19,100 nt of DNA from Planctomycetota bacterium (GTDB taxonomy: Bacteria; Planctomycetota; Phycisphaerae; WQYP01), in assembly GCA_021780285.1 (NCBI GenBank), contig JAJXZA010000041.1:1-19100 (forward strand), given 5' to 3'. The translations under genes were made by a program, and so were the position numbers. The first letter of the stretch is position 1. The number at the start of each line of letters is the position of its first letter. The notes below the pieces were generated by a model. The model saw nothing but the letters and a program-made list of their open reading frames with translations. It did no database searches and was not told where the DNA came from. This document shows positions 1-8,470 of the stretch, piece by piece.

Positions 1-1628
1 AGTGGCTCGAGCGGCAGCTTTCGTCCATTGCCGCCGATCCGGCGCTTTTGTCGCGCGGCGCGGTGGATGCCGCCGCCGAGCCGCAAACCGCCGTGGTAGA
101 TTACGCCGGCCCCAATATCGCCAAAGAAATGCACGTCGGGCATCTGCGCAGCAGCATTCTTGGCGATGCACTCGCCCGTACACTGGCTTTTTTGGGCCAC
201 CAGGTCATTCGCCAGAATCATGTGGGCGATTTTGGCACCCAGTTCGGCATGCTGATTCGTCAGGGGCGCGAACTGAGTTTAGATCGCGGCAATGTCGCCA
301 TCAGCGACCTCGATGCCTATTACAAACAGGCTGCCCAACGCGACAAAGAAGACCCGCAATTTGCCGCCGAGGCCCGCCAGGCCGTCGTAGACCTCCAGCA
401 TGGCAAGCCCGAAGCCGTAAGCATTTGGCACTGGATCGTTCACGAAAGCCGCCGCCATTGCCGTGAACTCTTTGACCAACTGGGCATTACGCTAACCCCG
501 GCCGACGAGCGCGGCGAAAGTTTTTACAAAGACCGCCTGCCCAAGGTTGTTGCGCTGCTGCAATCGGCTCTTGGCAGCGGCGGCGACGGCCCGGACGACC
601 AAGGCCCTGACGGCGCACCGGCAACCGCAACCCCACCGGGCGAAGCCAAGGTATCGCGGGCATTCGCAACCGTATCGGATGGTGCGGTGTGCGTATTTCT
701 GCCCGGTTATGTGGATAAAGACAAAAAGCCGCTGCCGCTGATTATTCAAAAGAGCGATGGCGCATTTTTATATGCAACCACCGACTTGGCGGCCCTGCAC
801 TTTAGAATTATCGAAAACAAACTCACCCCTGAAGACCAAGCCCCGCTTAACTGCGACTGGCACGCCCAGCGGGTTATCTACACCACCGACAGCCGCCAGG
901 CGCAGCATTTTTCGATGGTATTTGACGCCCTGCGCGCCGCCCACTGGGATATCAATCCGGTTTCTGGCCGGCCCGTGCGGCTCGAACATGCGGCCTTTGG
1001 TGCTATTTTGGGCGACGACGGCAAACCTTTTAAGACACGCTCCGGCGAATCGGTCAAACTGCGCGACCTGTTGGCAGAGGCCGTGCAGCGGGCCGATGAA
1101 GTACTGCTCCAGAAGCGGCCTGATCTTTCCGCCGCCGACCGGCATGCCGTGGCAAAAGCGGTAGGCATCGGAGCCATCAAATATGCCGACTTACGGCAAG
1201 ACCGCACCACCGATTACATCTTTAACTGGGACCGCATGCTCTCATTTGAAGGCAACACCGGCCCATATTTGCAGTACACCTACGCCCGCATTTGCAGCAT
1301 TCTGCGTAAAGCCCGCCAGGAAGTTTCCGCAGCGCCGGCCGGCGCTATCATTCTCACCGAGCCGCAGGAAATAGCCCTGGCCAAAAAGCTCCTGGCCTTC
1401 GCCAGCGCTGTAGATTCGGTGGTGCGCGACCTGCGACCGCATCATTTGTGCCATTACCTGTATGAATTGTGCGGCGCCTATTCATCGTTTTATGAGAATT
1501 GCCCGGTGCTTAAGGCGGCCGATGCAGCCACTCGCCACAGCCGCCTGCAGCTTTGTGTTGTTACTGCCGGCGTTTTGCGCGTAGGCCTGCAGGAGTTACT
1601 CGGCATTGCCGTGCTGGACGAAATGTGA
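1..1628 (+). CDS. argS: Arginyl-tRNA synthetase, 5'-truncated by window edge
   Basis: Class I aminoacyl-tRNA synthetase that charges tRNA-Arg with arginine in the cytoplasm. The frame is open from base 3 to the left edge, so the true start lies outside the window; the TTG at 48 is an internal Leu. About 541 residues are visible. E. coli ArgRS has 577, so most of the N-terminal tRNA-binding domain is missing. The HIGH motif is present as HVGHLRSS, preceded by DYAGPNIAKEM. The KMSKS-equivalent loop is GKPFKTRSGESVKLRDLL, as in other ArgRS. The C-terminus (VLRVGLQELLGIAVLDEM) matches the family's anticodon-binding domain end. A Gly/Asp/Pro-rich stretch at 571-670 lies before the conserved SDGAVCVFL block and looks like a lineage insertion. 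It is followed 67 bp later by a same-strand gene. Identification is secure. Confidence 0.97.
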   Translation, partial: WLERQLSSIAADPALLSRGAVDAAAEPQTAVVDYAGPNIAKEMHVGHLRSSILGDALARTLAFLGHQVIRQNHVGDFGTQFGMLIRQGRELSLDRGNVAISDLDAYYKQAAQRDKEDPQFAAEARQAVVDLQHGKPEAVSIWHWIVHESRRHCRELFDQLGITLTPADERGESFYKDRLPKVVALLQSALGSGGDGPDDQGPDGAPATATPPGEAKVSRAFATVSDGAVCVFLPGYVDKDKKPLPLIIQKSDGAFLYATTDLAALHFRIIENKLTPEDQAPLNCDWHAQRVIYTTDSRQAQHFSMVFDALRAAHWDINPVSGRPVRLEHAAFGAILGDDGKPFKTRSGESVKLRDLLAEAVQRADEVLLQKRPDLSAADRHAVAKAVGIGAIKYADLRQDRTTDYIFNWDRMLSFEGNTGPYLQYTYARICSILRKARQEVSAAPAGAIILTEPQEIALAKKLLAFASAVDSVVRDLRPHHLCHYLYELCGAYSSFYENCPVLKAADAATRHSRLQLCVVTAGVLRVGLQELLGIAVLDEM

Positions 1629-1695
1629 CCTCCGAACGCAATCTTCATGTAATCTTTACGCAATGCAACGCAGCGTCGCACGTTGTTGATAAATT

Positions 1696-3726
1696 ATGCT
1701 GGCAATTGCAATTGACAAAAAAAGCACATTCAACAGGCCTCCATGCCGCCAGGTCGGCTGGTGGCTGCCCGTGCTGCTTGCGGTAGGGTGCGGCGCCGCA
1801 GGATCAATTCGCCTGGCCATGGCTTCAGCGCTGAAGCTATCAATACTGGCGGCCGATCATCCATCGGGCATTTATCACGCCGGTGAAAAGGGAAATTTTG
1901 AATTGGTGGCGGCTAATCCTACAGATCAGCCGCAGCAGTTCAGCGGCCGCTTGCATTGGATGTTTCAGCCCGCGGGCCGGCACCCCGGTGCATCGCATGC
2001 ACCCTGGCGCGACCTGGCAGTCACGCCGGTGCTGCCCGCAACTATACCGGCTCATGGCGCCGTCGCGCTGCGCGTGCCGGAAAGCTTTGATACCGTTGGC
2101 TGCTATCGCCTGAAGTGGCGGCATCAATGGCTGGAGGCAAACGCCCGTAAAAACCTGCTCTGTATTATGCCGCCGACTTTGCCGCCGCACAGGCGACCAC
2201 CCTGGCTCGCACTGCCGCCCCGGCCATTCTTTGCTCCGCATGCCGAAGCGTTCATTGCCGATTACATCCGGCAAACAGGCATTGAACGTTTTGTCTTACC
2301 GCTGCAACACAACCGCATAACGCCCCCGATAGTCTTGATCGCACGCCAAATTGCCGCCGCTCATGGCGAGCCGGTTCTCCAAGCCAGGCTGCCCGCCATG
2401 CCTTGGCGTCACTGGGTTTTACCGCTGTTTAAACTCGCCAGGCGCTTGCGCTCGGCAATAACTACAAGCCGCGCACCGGCTATTGTTCTGCGGGCCGCGC
2501 CCGGGCTTACGCTTACGCCCCGACAAGTGCGAACAATGCTTGCCTGGCTGCGGCGCTGGCAACCACACCTGCAAATTTATTTGAGCTTGCAACTCTGGCC
2601 CGCTGGCAAACGCACCGCTGCCCGCAATATAGCCGCCCCAACCGGTATTGCCGTAACCGATTCACCCATCAACTTGGCTGCAGTTCAGCCATGGGTAAGG
2701 CGCGGCATTCCGTTGTGGCTGTTGCCTGCTGCCGCCAAACATCCCGTTGTCGCGCCCGGCGTGGCGCTGGCGTTGGGCGCTAAAGTTGTCGCGTATGATG
2801 AAGGCGATTTTGGTGCAGCTGCCCATTGGCTTGGTGCGGCCCAATTGTTCCGTACGGTCCATGATGCTCTGCCGGGCGTGCGGGCCGTCTTTACCCGGCC
2901 CGATCAAACGGCTGTTGCCGTAATCGCCGGTATGGGTGCCGGCGGCTTGTGCGATCAAAAATGGCTGGCATGGCGTTTATGGCCGGCCGGCAACTGCAGC
3001 CCCCTTCTTGCCGGGCAGTCGCATCCGGTCGTTACGCTAAGTACGCAGTGGCCTACCGGGTCGCTGCGCGTTTACGATGCCGCCGGCGTCATGCGATCAG
3101 TTGATGCTGTAGGCCAAACGATTCCGACCAGCACTCCCGGCTGGAAAGAACTGCCGCTTAACCCGCAAGCTGCCTACATTTTATCAACCAATTCGCCGCA
3201 AAGTTTGGTTGCCGCCCTGCAAACCAGTGCCATCGCGGGCTTGCCGCCAGTGGCGGTTGCGCCGCTGGCACAGGCGCCCCAATTGCTCAGCGTCGTTAAC
3301 CGTGCAACTTCAGCCCCTGGTTCTGATGCGGCTGGTTTGCCCATACTGCTCGCCAACGCCCGCATTGGCCGCATCAACGGATTGGCCCGCTGCGTATGGG
3401 TGCCGGTGGGGCAGTTGCATGCCGCCGGCAATCAGATTCGCTGTAATTTATCAGGCATGCAGTTCGGCCCGTGGGAGCCTTTTGGCCCGGTAGAGACTGG
3501 ACGCTCGGTGCAACTCGTACTGCCCGTGCCGGCCAAACCTGCGGCTTCCGGCACGCAGCCGGCCAACAGCCCTCACTCCGGCACTCCATCATCCAACCCC
3601 AAGGCCGTGGCCACCCAACCGGCAGCGGGGCCGATCAGGTATGACCGATTCATAGAAGTGCGCCTCACCGGCAAAAAATCGCGGATTTGGTGCTTTCTGC
3701 TTCGCAGCGCTGCCACGGGCCGATAA
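1696..3726 (+). CDS. Exported protein of unknown function, 676 aa
   Basis: I do not recognise the family. The N-terminus has Arg19 followed by a hydrophobic stretch (about residues 22-31) ending in LAVGC. That is an imperfect lipobox at Cys32, with Ala rather than Leu at -3. An alternative signal peptidase I site follows MASA at 45. The product is therefore probably a lipoprotein or periplasmic protein. Residues about 45-150 resemble a beta-sandwich. Residues about 165-480 alternate hydrophobic strands and helices in a way compatible with a degenerate TIM barrel. A strand-rich C-terminal domain follows, then a Pro/Ala/Ser linker near 610-650 and a short basic tail. No catalytic motif could be assigned. 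No clear Shine-Dalgarno precedes the ATG at 1696, so the start is uncertain. It could be co-transcribed with argS and converges on yidC. Confidence 0.75.
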   Translation: MLAIAIDKKSTFNRPPCRQVGWWLPVLLAVGCGAAGSIRLAMASALKLSILAADHPSGIYHAGEKGNFELVAANPTDQPQQFSGRLHWMFQPAGRHPGASHAPWRDLAVTPVLPATIPAHGAVALRVPESFDTVGCYRLKWRHQWLEANARKNLLCIMPPTLPPHRRPPWLALPPRPFFAPHAEAFIADYIRQTGIERFVLPLQHNRITPPIVLIARQIAAAHGEPVLQARLPAMPWRHWVLPLFKLARRLRSAITTSRAPAIVLRAAPGLTLTPRQVRTMLAWLRRWQPHLQIYLSLQLWPAGKRTAARNIAAPTGIAVTDSPINLAAVQPWVRRGIPLWLLPAAAKHPVVAPGVALALGAKVVAYDEGDFGAAAHWLGAAQLFRTVHDALPGVRAVFTRPDQTAVAVIAGMGAGGLCDQKWLAWRLWPAGNCSPLLAGQSHPVVTLSTQWPTGSLRVYDAAGVMRSVDAVGQTIPTSTPGWKELPLNPQAAYILSTNSPQSLVAALQTSAIAGLPPVAVAPLAQAPQLLSVVNRATSAPGSDAAGLPILLANARIGRINGLARCVWVPVGQLHAAGNQIRCNLSGMQFGPWEPFGPVETGRSVQLVLPVPAKPAASGTQPANSPHSGTPSSNPKAVATQPAAGPIRYDRFIEVRLTGKKSRIWCFLLRSAATGR

Positions 3727-3815
3727 GTTGCTCGACCGGCATCCGGCCAAGACCGGGCTGCAGGGCCAGCGCAACTCGCCCGCAAGCATCAGCAACAACG
3801 CAACAGGAAAATCTG

Positions 3816-5753
3816 TCAGGCGGCCGCCGCCTGTTTGGCGTCAAGCTTTTTAAGGTGTCGTCGCACCAGCCAGGTATCAAGAAGTCCGCCGATGGTACTG
3901 GCACAAATGTACAGGTTCAGCCCCGATGGCGCGTTGTACAAAAACAGCGGAAACAGCAGAATCATGTATTGCGAAATCATCTGCGTTTGCCGTTGCTGCG
4001 GGTCGGTGGGCGGCGGCGCAAGGCGCATCTGGAATCGCATTTGCGCAAAAAACACGAATCCCAACAGAATGGGCAGTAAGTTCAGCGCAATAAAGCTTTG
4101 GCCATGAAGCATATAACCCAGCACCGGCACATGAAATGATGTTTGCCAATGGGCGATGGTGTCCGGGTTAGATAAATCCGTCAGCCACCCCGGAATCGCC
4201 ACCGCCTGCCGAAGGTCTATATCCACCGCGAGGCCGGAATACAGTGCAATCCATATCGGCATCTGCAAGATCATGGGCAGGCAGCCGAGTACGCTGGCGG
4301 CCGGGTTCACGTTGTGGTCTTTATACAAAGCCATCTGCGCCTCGCGCAGTTTGGCCGGGTCTTTGGCATAGCGGGTCTTTATTTTTTCAAGTTCGGGCTG
4401 CAGCTTGGCCATCTGGCGCTGCATCCGTGTCATGCTGATCTGGCCGTAACGGGTCAGCGGGTGCAGCAGCAATCGGACGGCAATCACGAGGATAATGATC
4501 GCAGCACCGTAGTTGGGCACCAGCATATGAATCCAGTCAAGCACCTTTAGAATAACCATCGCCAGCCACGAAAACGTGCAGAACGAACAGTAGCTTCCCT
4601 GATTAAACTCAATAACGCTCAGGTATTGGTACAAATGAAAGTTGTAGGCCTCCGACTGCGGCGGAGCACTGCCGGAGCCTGCTAAAATCGCCCGCTTTTT
4701 CGGGCCGAAGTAAACGGCCAGCGGCATCTGCACCGACTGGCCCGCCGCCACGGTTTGCGGCTCGCCATCAAGCACGATGGCCGCAACAGCCGTGGGCGAT
4801 TCTTCAGTGGCGTCAGGGCCTACTCGCTTCACAAAGGCTTGGCCAAGCGAACTGGTTTGTGGAATGCGTGCACCGCTGTCGAGCGCGTCGTATTTGATCT
4901 TTTCGCCCACATTGGGCTGCGGCCTTACAATGGCGGTGAAGAATCGGTTCGTAGCCGCCACCCACAGCAGGTGATCTTCCCCGATAAAGCTGCCCAGTTT
5001 GACGGGCGCAACATTTGCACCCGCCATCGCCGACTGATACACCTGCGGAAAGCCTGTGGTATCAAGATAGCGGCTCTTTCCGCGGTAGCCGACACTCATG
5101 AACAAGCGCATGTCAGACTGCACATCCTGCAGCGGCAGGCTTTCAGGGCCGAGTTGATCTATCGCGATTTTCAGCGGCACCGCCGATTGGTTTTTAATGC
5201 TTGAAGTGATGGTCACATTGTACGTTTTAGGATTAATGCGAAAGGTTTTATCAAGCGTAAAGAGCTCTTTGCTGTTAAGCGCAATGGCGTATTCCAGCGT
5301 AACTTGCGTGGGCGTTCGCCCTTTGGTTTTGGCCCGCCACACCAGGTTCCGCGCATCATACGCATGGCCGCCTGCAATAATATAGCGTGTACTGAATGGC
5401 AGCGGGCAGTCTTTACGCGCTCGCAGGAGCACGAGGCCGGTTTTAGAAGATTCGGTTTCGCGGTAGTCGCTGGCGTTAAGCTGCACCTCTTCTATGCCTG
5501 CGCCGGCGGTGTTGATTTGCAGCGCCAACTTATATGGTTGGCCCGCGACAGCGCTGCCCAGGGTAATAATCTGCGGCGGAACCGCGTTTTTGGTAACCGC
5601 CAGCGGCGTGGCGTTGGTGGTGTTTGCAACCAGTTTGGCCGCTTCGACGGCGGCCTTATGTTTGTTTTGGCTGAAGTGGTTCAGCACCAGCTCCACCACC
5701 ACGGCGGCGGCCAGTGAGAACAGCATAATCTGTATGAATTTCTTCATATCCAT
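3816..5753 (-). CDS. yidC: Membrane protein insertase YidC
   Basis: YidC/Oxa1 insertase that folds and inserts inner-membrane proteins, alone or with SecYEG. The 645-residue product is longer than E. coli YidC (548). It has an N-terminal membrane anchor (about 5-25) and a large periplasmic beta domain (about 60-355) ending in the characteristic LAVYFGPKK. The conserved insertase core runs from about 390 to 635: VRLLLHPLTRYGQ with the hydrophilic-groove Arg427, the coiled cytoplasmic hairpin MTRMQRQMAKLQPELEKIK, the CLPMILQMPIWIALY segment, and a last helix near PSGLNLYICASTIGGLLDTW. The ATG at 5753 has GAAAGG nine bases upstream (5763-5768); a second ATG two codons in is the alternative. It follows the phosphoesterase gene by 70 bp on the same strand. 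No rpmH, rnpA or mnmE homologue, the usual yidC neighbours, is visible here. Confidence 0.97.
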   Translation of the reverse strand: MDMKKFIQIMLFSLAAAVVVELVLNHFSQNKHKAAVEAAKLVANTTNATPLAVTKNAVPPQIITLGSAVAGQPYKLALQINTAGAGIEEVQLNASDYRETESSKTGLVLLRARKDCPLPFSTRYIIAGGHAYDARNLVWRAKTKGRTPTQVTLEYAIALNSKELFTLDKTFRINPKTYNVTITSSIKNQSAVPLKIAIDQLGPESLPLQDVQSDMRLFMSVGYRGKSRYLDTTGFPQVYQSAMAGANVAPVKLGSFIGEDHLLWVAATNRFFTAIVRPQPNVGEKIKYDALDSGARIPQTSSLGQAFVKRVGPDATEESPTAVAAIVLDGEPQTVAAGQSVQMPLAVYFGPKKRAILAGSGSAPPQSEAYNFHLYQYLSVIEFNQGSYCSFCTFSWLAMVILKVLDWIHMLVPNYGAAIIILVIAVRLLLHPLTRYGQISMTRMQRQMAKLQPELEKIKTRYAKDPAKLREAQMALYKDHNVNPAASVLGCLPMILQMPIWIALYSGLAVDIDLRQAVAIPGWLTDLSNPDTIAHWQTSFHVPVLGYMLHGQSFIALNLLPILLGFVFFAQMRFQMRLAPPPTDPQQRQTQMISQYMILLFPLFLYNAPSGLNLYICASTIGGLLDTWLVRRHLKKLDAKQAAAA

Positions 5754-5775
5754 GAGTCATTACCTTTCAGGGATG

Positions 5776-5803
5776 CGGCCCGTGCTGCTTTACAGCCGGG
5801 CCG
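5776..5803 (-). terminator. GC-rich hairpin between phosphoesterase gene and yidC
   Basis: CGGCCCG at 5776-5782 pairs with CGGGCCG at 5797-5803. GCTG (5784-5787) pairs with CAGC (5793-5796) inside it, giving an 11-bp stem with one bulged T and a five-base loop. No T-run follows on either strand, so it is not a classical intrinsic terminator. It may be a partial terminator, an RNase-processing site or an mRNA stability element separating the two cistrons. The pairing is seen directly; the role is inferred. Confidence 0.4.
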
Positions 5804-5823
5804 ATTGTTGGCGGTGCGGGCCA

Positions 5824-6717
5824 TCAGGCCCCCTCTATAAGCCGTTGGCCCAAAAAGTTGTCGAGCGCGTCAACCGCCCGCACCTTTTCCACCGTGGCGT
5901 GAATATCATAGTTAACGCGCACAAACTCCACATGATCGTGATGCAGAATGGCAAAGCTCGCCCGCGGGTCATGATCGCGCGGCTGGCCCACGCTGCCGAC
6001 GTTTATAATCGCCCGCTCCTCGGTAATGTCGTACCGCTGATTCAGGTCTATCGGCGAATAAAAATCAGGATGCGGCACAAATACGCCCGGCACATGGGTA
6101 TGACCTACAAAGCATAAATGGCTGAATCGGTCGAAAATGCTCGCAAGCTTCTGTGTTGCCGAGTATATATCGTCGGGAAAGATGTATTCGTTGATGGGCC
6201 GACGCGGCGAACCATGCACCGCCAGAAACCGCTTGGTATTCATGCGCGTTTGCATGGCTCCAAGGTAGCGCCAACGGCGGTTGCGCCGGGTGCGGTCAGG
6301 GTCTTTTTCAAACTGCTGGCGCGTCCAGAAGGCCGAGTTTTCAGCGGCGGTATTGAAATTGAACGGTTCATAGAATATTGCGAAATCATGGTTGCCCATG
6401 ATCGTAAACTCGCAATTTTCAATAACGGTATCCAGGCACTCCAGCGGATTGGGGCCATAGCCTATAACATCGCCGAGGCAGCAAATGCGTGTGATACCGC
6501 GCGACTTGATCTCAGCCATGACCGCCGTAAGAGCTTCAAAATTGCCGTGAATATCCGAAATAATGGCCAGCGGCTCTTCGGGCGGCACCGCCGGCACCGG
6601 CGGTGGCTCGGGCGCAGGCGATAATGCCGGTGCGCCCACGCGCGTAGCGCTCTTGGCGGAGGTGGCCCGGGCGGGTGAGGCTTGGGCCGATGTTTCTGGC
6701 TCATTTTCCGGGGGCAT
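5824..6717 (-). CDS. Calcineurin-like metallophosphoesterase (YfcE/Metallophos_2 type)
   Basis: Dinuclear-metal phosphoesterase, 297 residues. Ligand motifs appear in the expected order: Asp55-x-His57 (SDIHGN), Asp83 (GDVIGYGPNP), Asn109-His110-Asp (GNHD), His168 (AVHGSP) and His206-x-His208 (GHTHVP). The family's late signature NVGSVGQPRD follows near 239. This combination is typical of the diadenosine-tetraphosphatase-like/YfcE branch. The substrate cannot be read from sequence; phosphodiesters or nucleotide phosphates are likely. The first ~48 residues are an Ala/Pro-rich extension not needed for the fold. The protein has no signal peptide and is probably cytoplasmic. The ATG at 6717 has AAGGG five bases upstream. 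A TAGAAT-like -10 lies on the minus strand at 6730-6735, but I see no good -35. It is the first gene of a likely pair with yidC. Confidence 0.9.
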   Translation of the reverse strand: MPPENEPETSAQASPARATSAKSATRVGAPALSPAPEPPPVPAVPPEEPLAIISDIHGNFEALTAVMAEIKSRGITRICCLGDVIGYGPNPLECLDTVIENCEFTIMGNHDFAIFYEPFNFNTAAENSAFWTRQQFEKDPDRTRRNRRWRYLGAMQTRMNTKRFLAVHGSPRRPINEYIFPDDIYSATQKLASIFDRFSHLCFVGHTHVPGVFVPHPDFYSPIDLNQRYDITEERAIINVGSVGQPRDHDPRASFAILHHDHVEFVRVNYDIHATVEKVRAVDALDNFLGQRLIEGA

Positions 6718-6999
6718 CTATACCCTTTTATTCTACAAGCAACACTCAGTTTCGTCGTCGCGGAGCCGCGCCGCCGAGGGGGCCAAAAGGCATACCGCCC
6801 GGCAGGGCAAGCCTGAAATGCACCGGCTGCTTTGTTGTCGGACCTCGCAGACTCACCCTCCAGAGTCGCTTCGGTCCTCCGCCGCGCATCGGTCGCATTT
6901 GAGGCCCATCGCAAGGCCGCTATTACCCGGACAGGCTCCTAAGGTGTTATGCTAGTTGACTATGTGCCATAACGTCAAACGTTCGAGAGGTGCGCTTTC
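6718..6999. other. Divergent intergenic region with strong hairpins
   Basis: This 282-bp gap lies between the divergent phosphoesterase and radical SAM genes. GGACC (6840-6844) and GACTC (6850-6854) pair with GAGTC (6863-6867) and GGTCC (6873-6877). That makes a two-tier stem with a symmetric 5x5 internal loop and an 8-base apical loop. Shorter GC stems flank it, for example GCCC/GGGC near 6808-6819 and GGCC/GGCC at 6903-6918. Open frames here lack a ribosome-binding site or recognisable protein character. It could be an untranslated leader, a small RNA or a dispersed repeat such as a MITE; I cannot decide. Confidence 0.35.
6971..6983. promoter_or_regulatory. Short inverted repeat upstream of radical SAM gene
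   Basis: AACGT-CAA-ACGTT is a perfect 5-3-5 inverted repeat 17 bp before the start codon, just ahead of the Shine-Dalgarno GAGAGG. It could be an operator half-site pair or chance. No convincing sigma70 promoter was found beside it. Confidence 0.2.
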
Positions 7000-7896
7000 A
7001 TGACCCAGTCAAGGCCGGCCGCTGATACCACCCAACTCCCGGAGAACCGCCGCGCCTTTGCCCAACACCCGCGGCAATGGGCCGCCAATCGTTATGTATA
7101 CCCGGTTGTGTCGCGTCGCAGCGGCGGCATAAGCGTGGGTATCAACCTTAACCCTGACAAAGTATGCAATTTTGACTGCATTTATTGCAGCGTCAACCGC
7201 AAAGAGCCGCCAACCCTAACGCATGTGGATATTGCCCAGGTGCAGGCCGAACTTGACGGCCTGCTTACCATGGTGCAATCGGGCGACATATATACCCACG
7301 ACCCTTTCGATAAAATTTCGCCGCAATTGCGACGACTTAATGATGTTGCCTTCTCCGGCGATGGCGAGCCGACAACCGAGCCACTGTTTCCGCAGTGTGT
7401 GCGAATGGCTGCCAAAACGCTTGCCCGGCGCCGCCTCGCCGGTGTGAAGCTTGTGTTGATTACCAACGCCAGCATGTTCCACAGGCCGGCGGTACGTGCT
7501 GCACTGGAGTTTATGGATCAGCACAATGGCGAAGTATGGGCCAAACTCGATGCCGGCACCGAGGCCTACTACAAGCTGGTAGACCGCTCCGCAGTGCCGC
7601 TGGACCGCATTTTGAGCAATCTCGCCTGGTGTTGCCAAACCCGGCCTACCGTCATTCAGACCCTGCTCATGCGCATACACAACGAGCCGCCGCCTCCCGC
7701 CGAAATTGACGCGTACATCGCCCGGCTTGCGGCAATCATGGCGTCCGCGGGGCGCATCAAACTGGTACAACTATACACAGTAGCGCGGCAAACCACAGAG
7801 TCGTACGCTGCCAAGCTGACGGCGGATGAACTTGAGGCCATTGCCTCGCGGGTACGCTCGGCCCTCATCGGCGTGCCGGTTGCAGTGTTTGAATAA
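7000..7896 (+). CDS. Radical SAM protein, COG0731 (TYW1-like Fe-S oxidoreductase) family
   Basis: A 298-residue protein with a CX3CX2C [4Fe-4S] motif at Cys56, Cys60 and Cys63 (CNFDCIYC), so it should cleave S-adenosylmethionine to a 5'-deoxyadenosyl radical. The flanking GGISVGINLNPDKVCNFDC and the later VAFSGDGEPTTEP are typical of the COG0731 group, related to the wybutosine enzyme TYW1. Bacterial members of this group generally have no assigned reaction. A Cys-poor TIM-barrel-like remainder carries no obvious SPASM or other auxiliary cluster domain. The ATG at 7000 is preceded by GAGAGG (6985-6990) with 9-base spacing. It stands alone on its strand, 574 bp before the next confident gene. 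tRNA or small-molecule modification are both possible roles; I would not go further. Confidence 0.9.
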   Translation: MTQSRPAADTTQLPENRRAFAQHPRQWAANRYVYPVVSRRSGGISVGINLNPDKVCNFDCIYCSVNRKEPPTLTHVDIAQVQAELDGLLTMVQSGDIYTHDPFDKISPQLRRLNDVAFSGDGEPTTEPLFPQCVRMAAKTLARRRLAGVKLVLITNASMFHRPAVRAALEFMDQHNGEVWAKLDAGTEAYYKLVDRSAVPLDRILSNLAWCCQTRPTVIQTLLMRIHNEPPPPAEIDAYIARLAAIMASAGRIKLVQLYTVARQTTESYAAKLTADELEAIASRVRSALIGVPVAVFE

Positions 7897-7987
7897 GGTA
7901 GCTTGCTGCAACTGCGGCCCATGCGATGGTGCGGTCTGTAACATCGCGCAGCGGTGGCGCGGCACGCGAGGCCGGTACATTGCGCTA

Positions 7988-8302
7988 ATGGGCATTGTGT
8001 CGTCAAACGCACCGTCACACCCGGTCGTCAGCCCGCCCGGCGATTCCAAGACCTATCTGAAAAAATGCGCCGTATTTAAACGGCGAGAACTGGCAAATTT
8101 AGCGGCAGGCACTTTAATAGCACCTTATGCCGCCTGGCGGCGGGCCGTGTACACGCAGCCATCGGTTATTGGCAAACCCGTGCACCAGTGGCTCGATGGG
8201 GTTATAACCCGGCATAAAGCCACGGGCAGAATTGTCGGGCTGTGGCATCACTATCCGCCGCAGGAGCCGCCGGCTCTCCTGATCAGCCTGACCGCCAGAT
8301 AG
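7988..8302 (+). CDS. Candidate small ORF of unknown function, 104 aa
   Basis: The 574 bp between the radical SAM gene and the symporter has no confident gene. This frame is the longest plausible one, and its codon use resembles the neighbours. It contains a basic segment (KTYLKKCAVFKRRELANL) and an aromatic-rich segment near GLWHHYPPQ. The frame is open further upstream. A TTG at 7889 would overlap the radical SAM stop and add a Cys-rich start (CCNCGPCDGAVC). No start has a good ribosome-binding site. A second frame overlaps its end and runs to 8427, finishing in GNLRVVVTLQPWAAVLL. That resembles the last strand of some carbohydrate-active enzymes, so a decayed or frameshifted gene is an alternative. 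No family recognised. Confidence 0.3.
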   Translation: MGIVSSNAPSHPVVSPPGDSKTYLKKCAVFKRRELANLAAGTLIAPYAAWRRAVYTQPSVIGKPVHQWLDGVITRHKATGRIVGLWHHYPPQEPPALLISLTAR

Positions 8303-8470
8303 TGGCTTTGCTGCGGCAACAGGCGATGAGCACGCGGTGCGATCGGCTGGCTGCGGATGCCGCCGGCAACTTGCGCGTGGTTGTGACCCTGCAGCCCTGG
8401 GCGGCGGTACTGCTGCGGCAGGCGTAGCCTGAGTATGGGGCCGGGTTAAATGTGGTCGTTGGAGCAGCGG

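Noticed and set aside
3687..4107. Plus-strand open frames opposite the end of yidC
   Set aside because: Antisense to the conserved insertase core, with no protein character.
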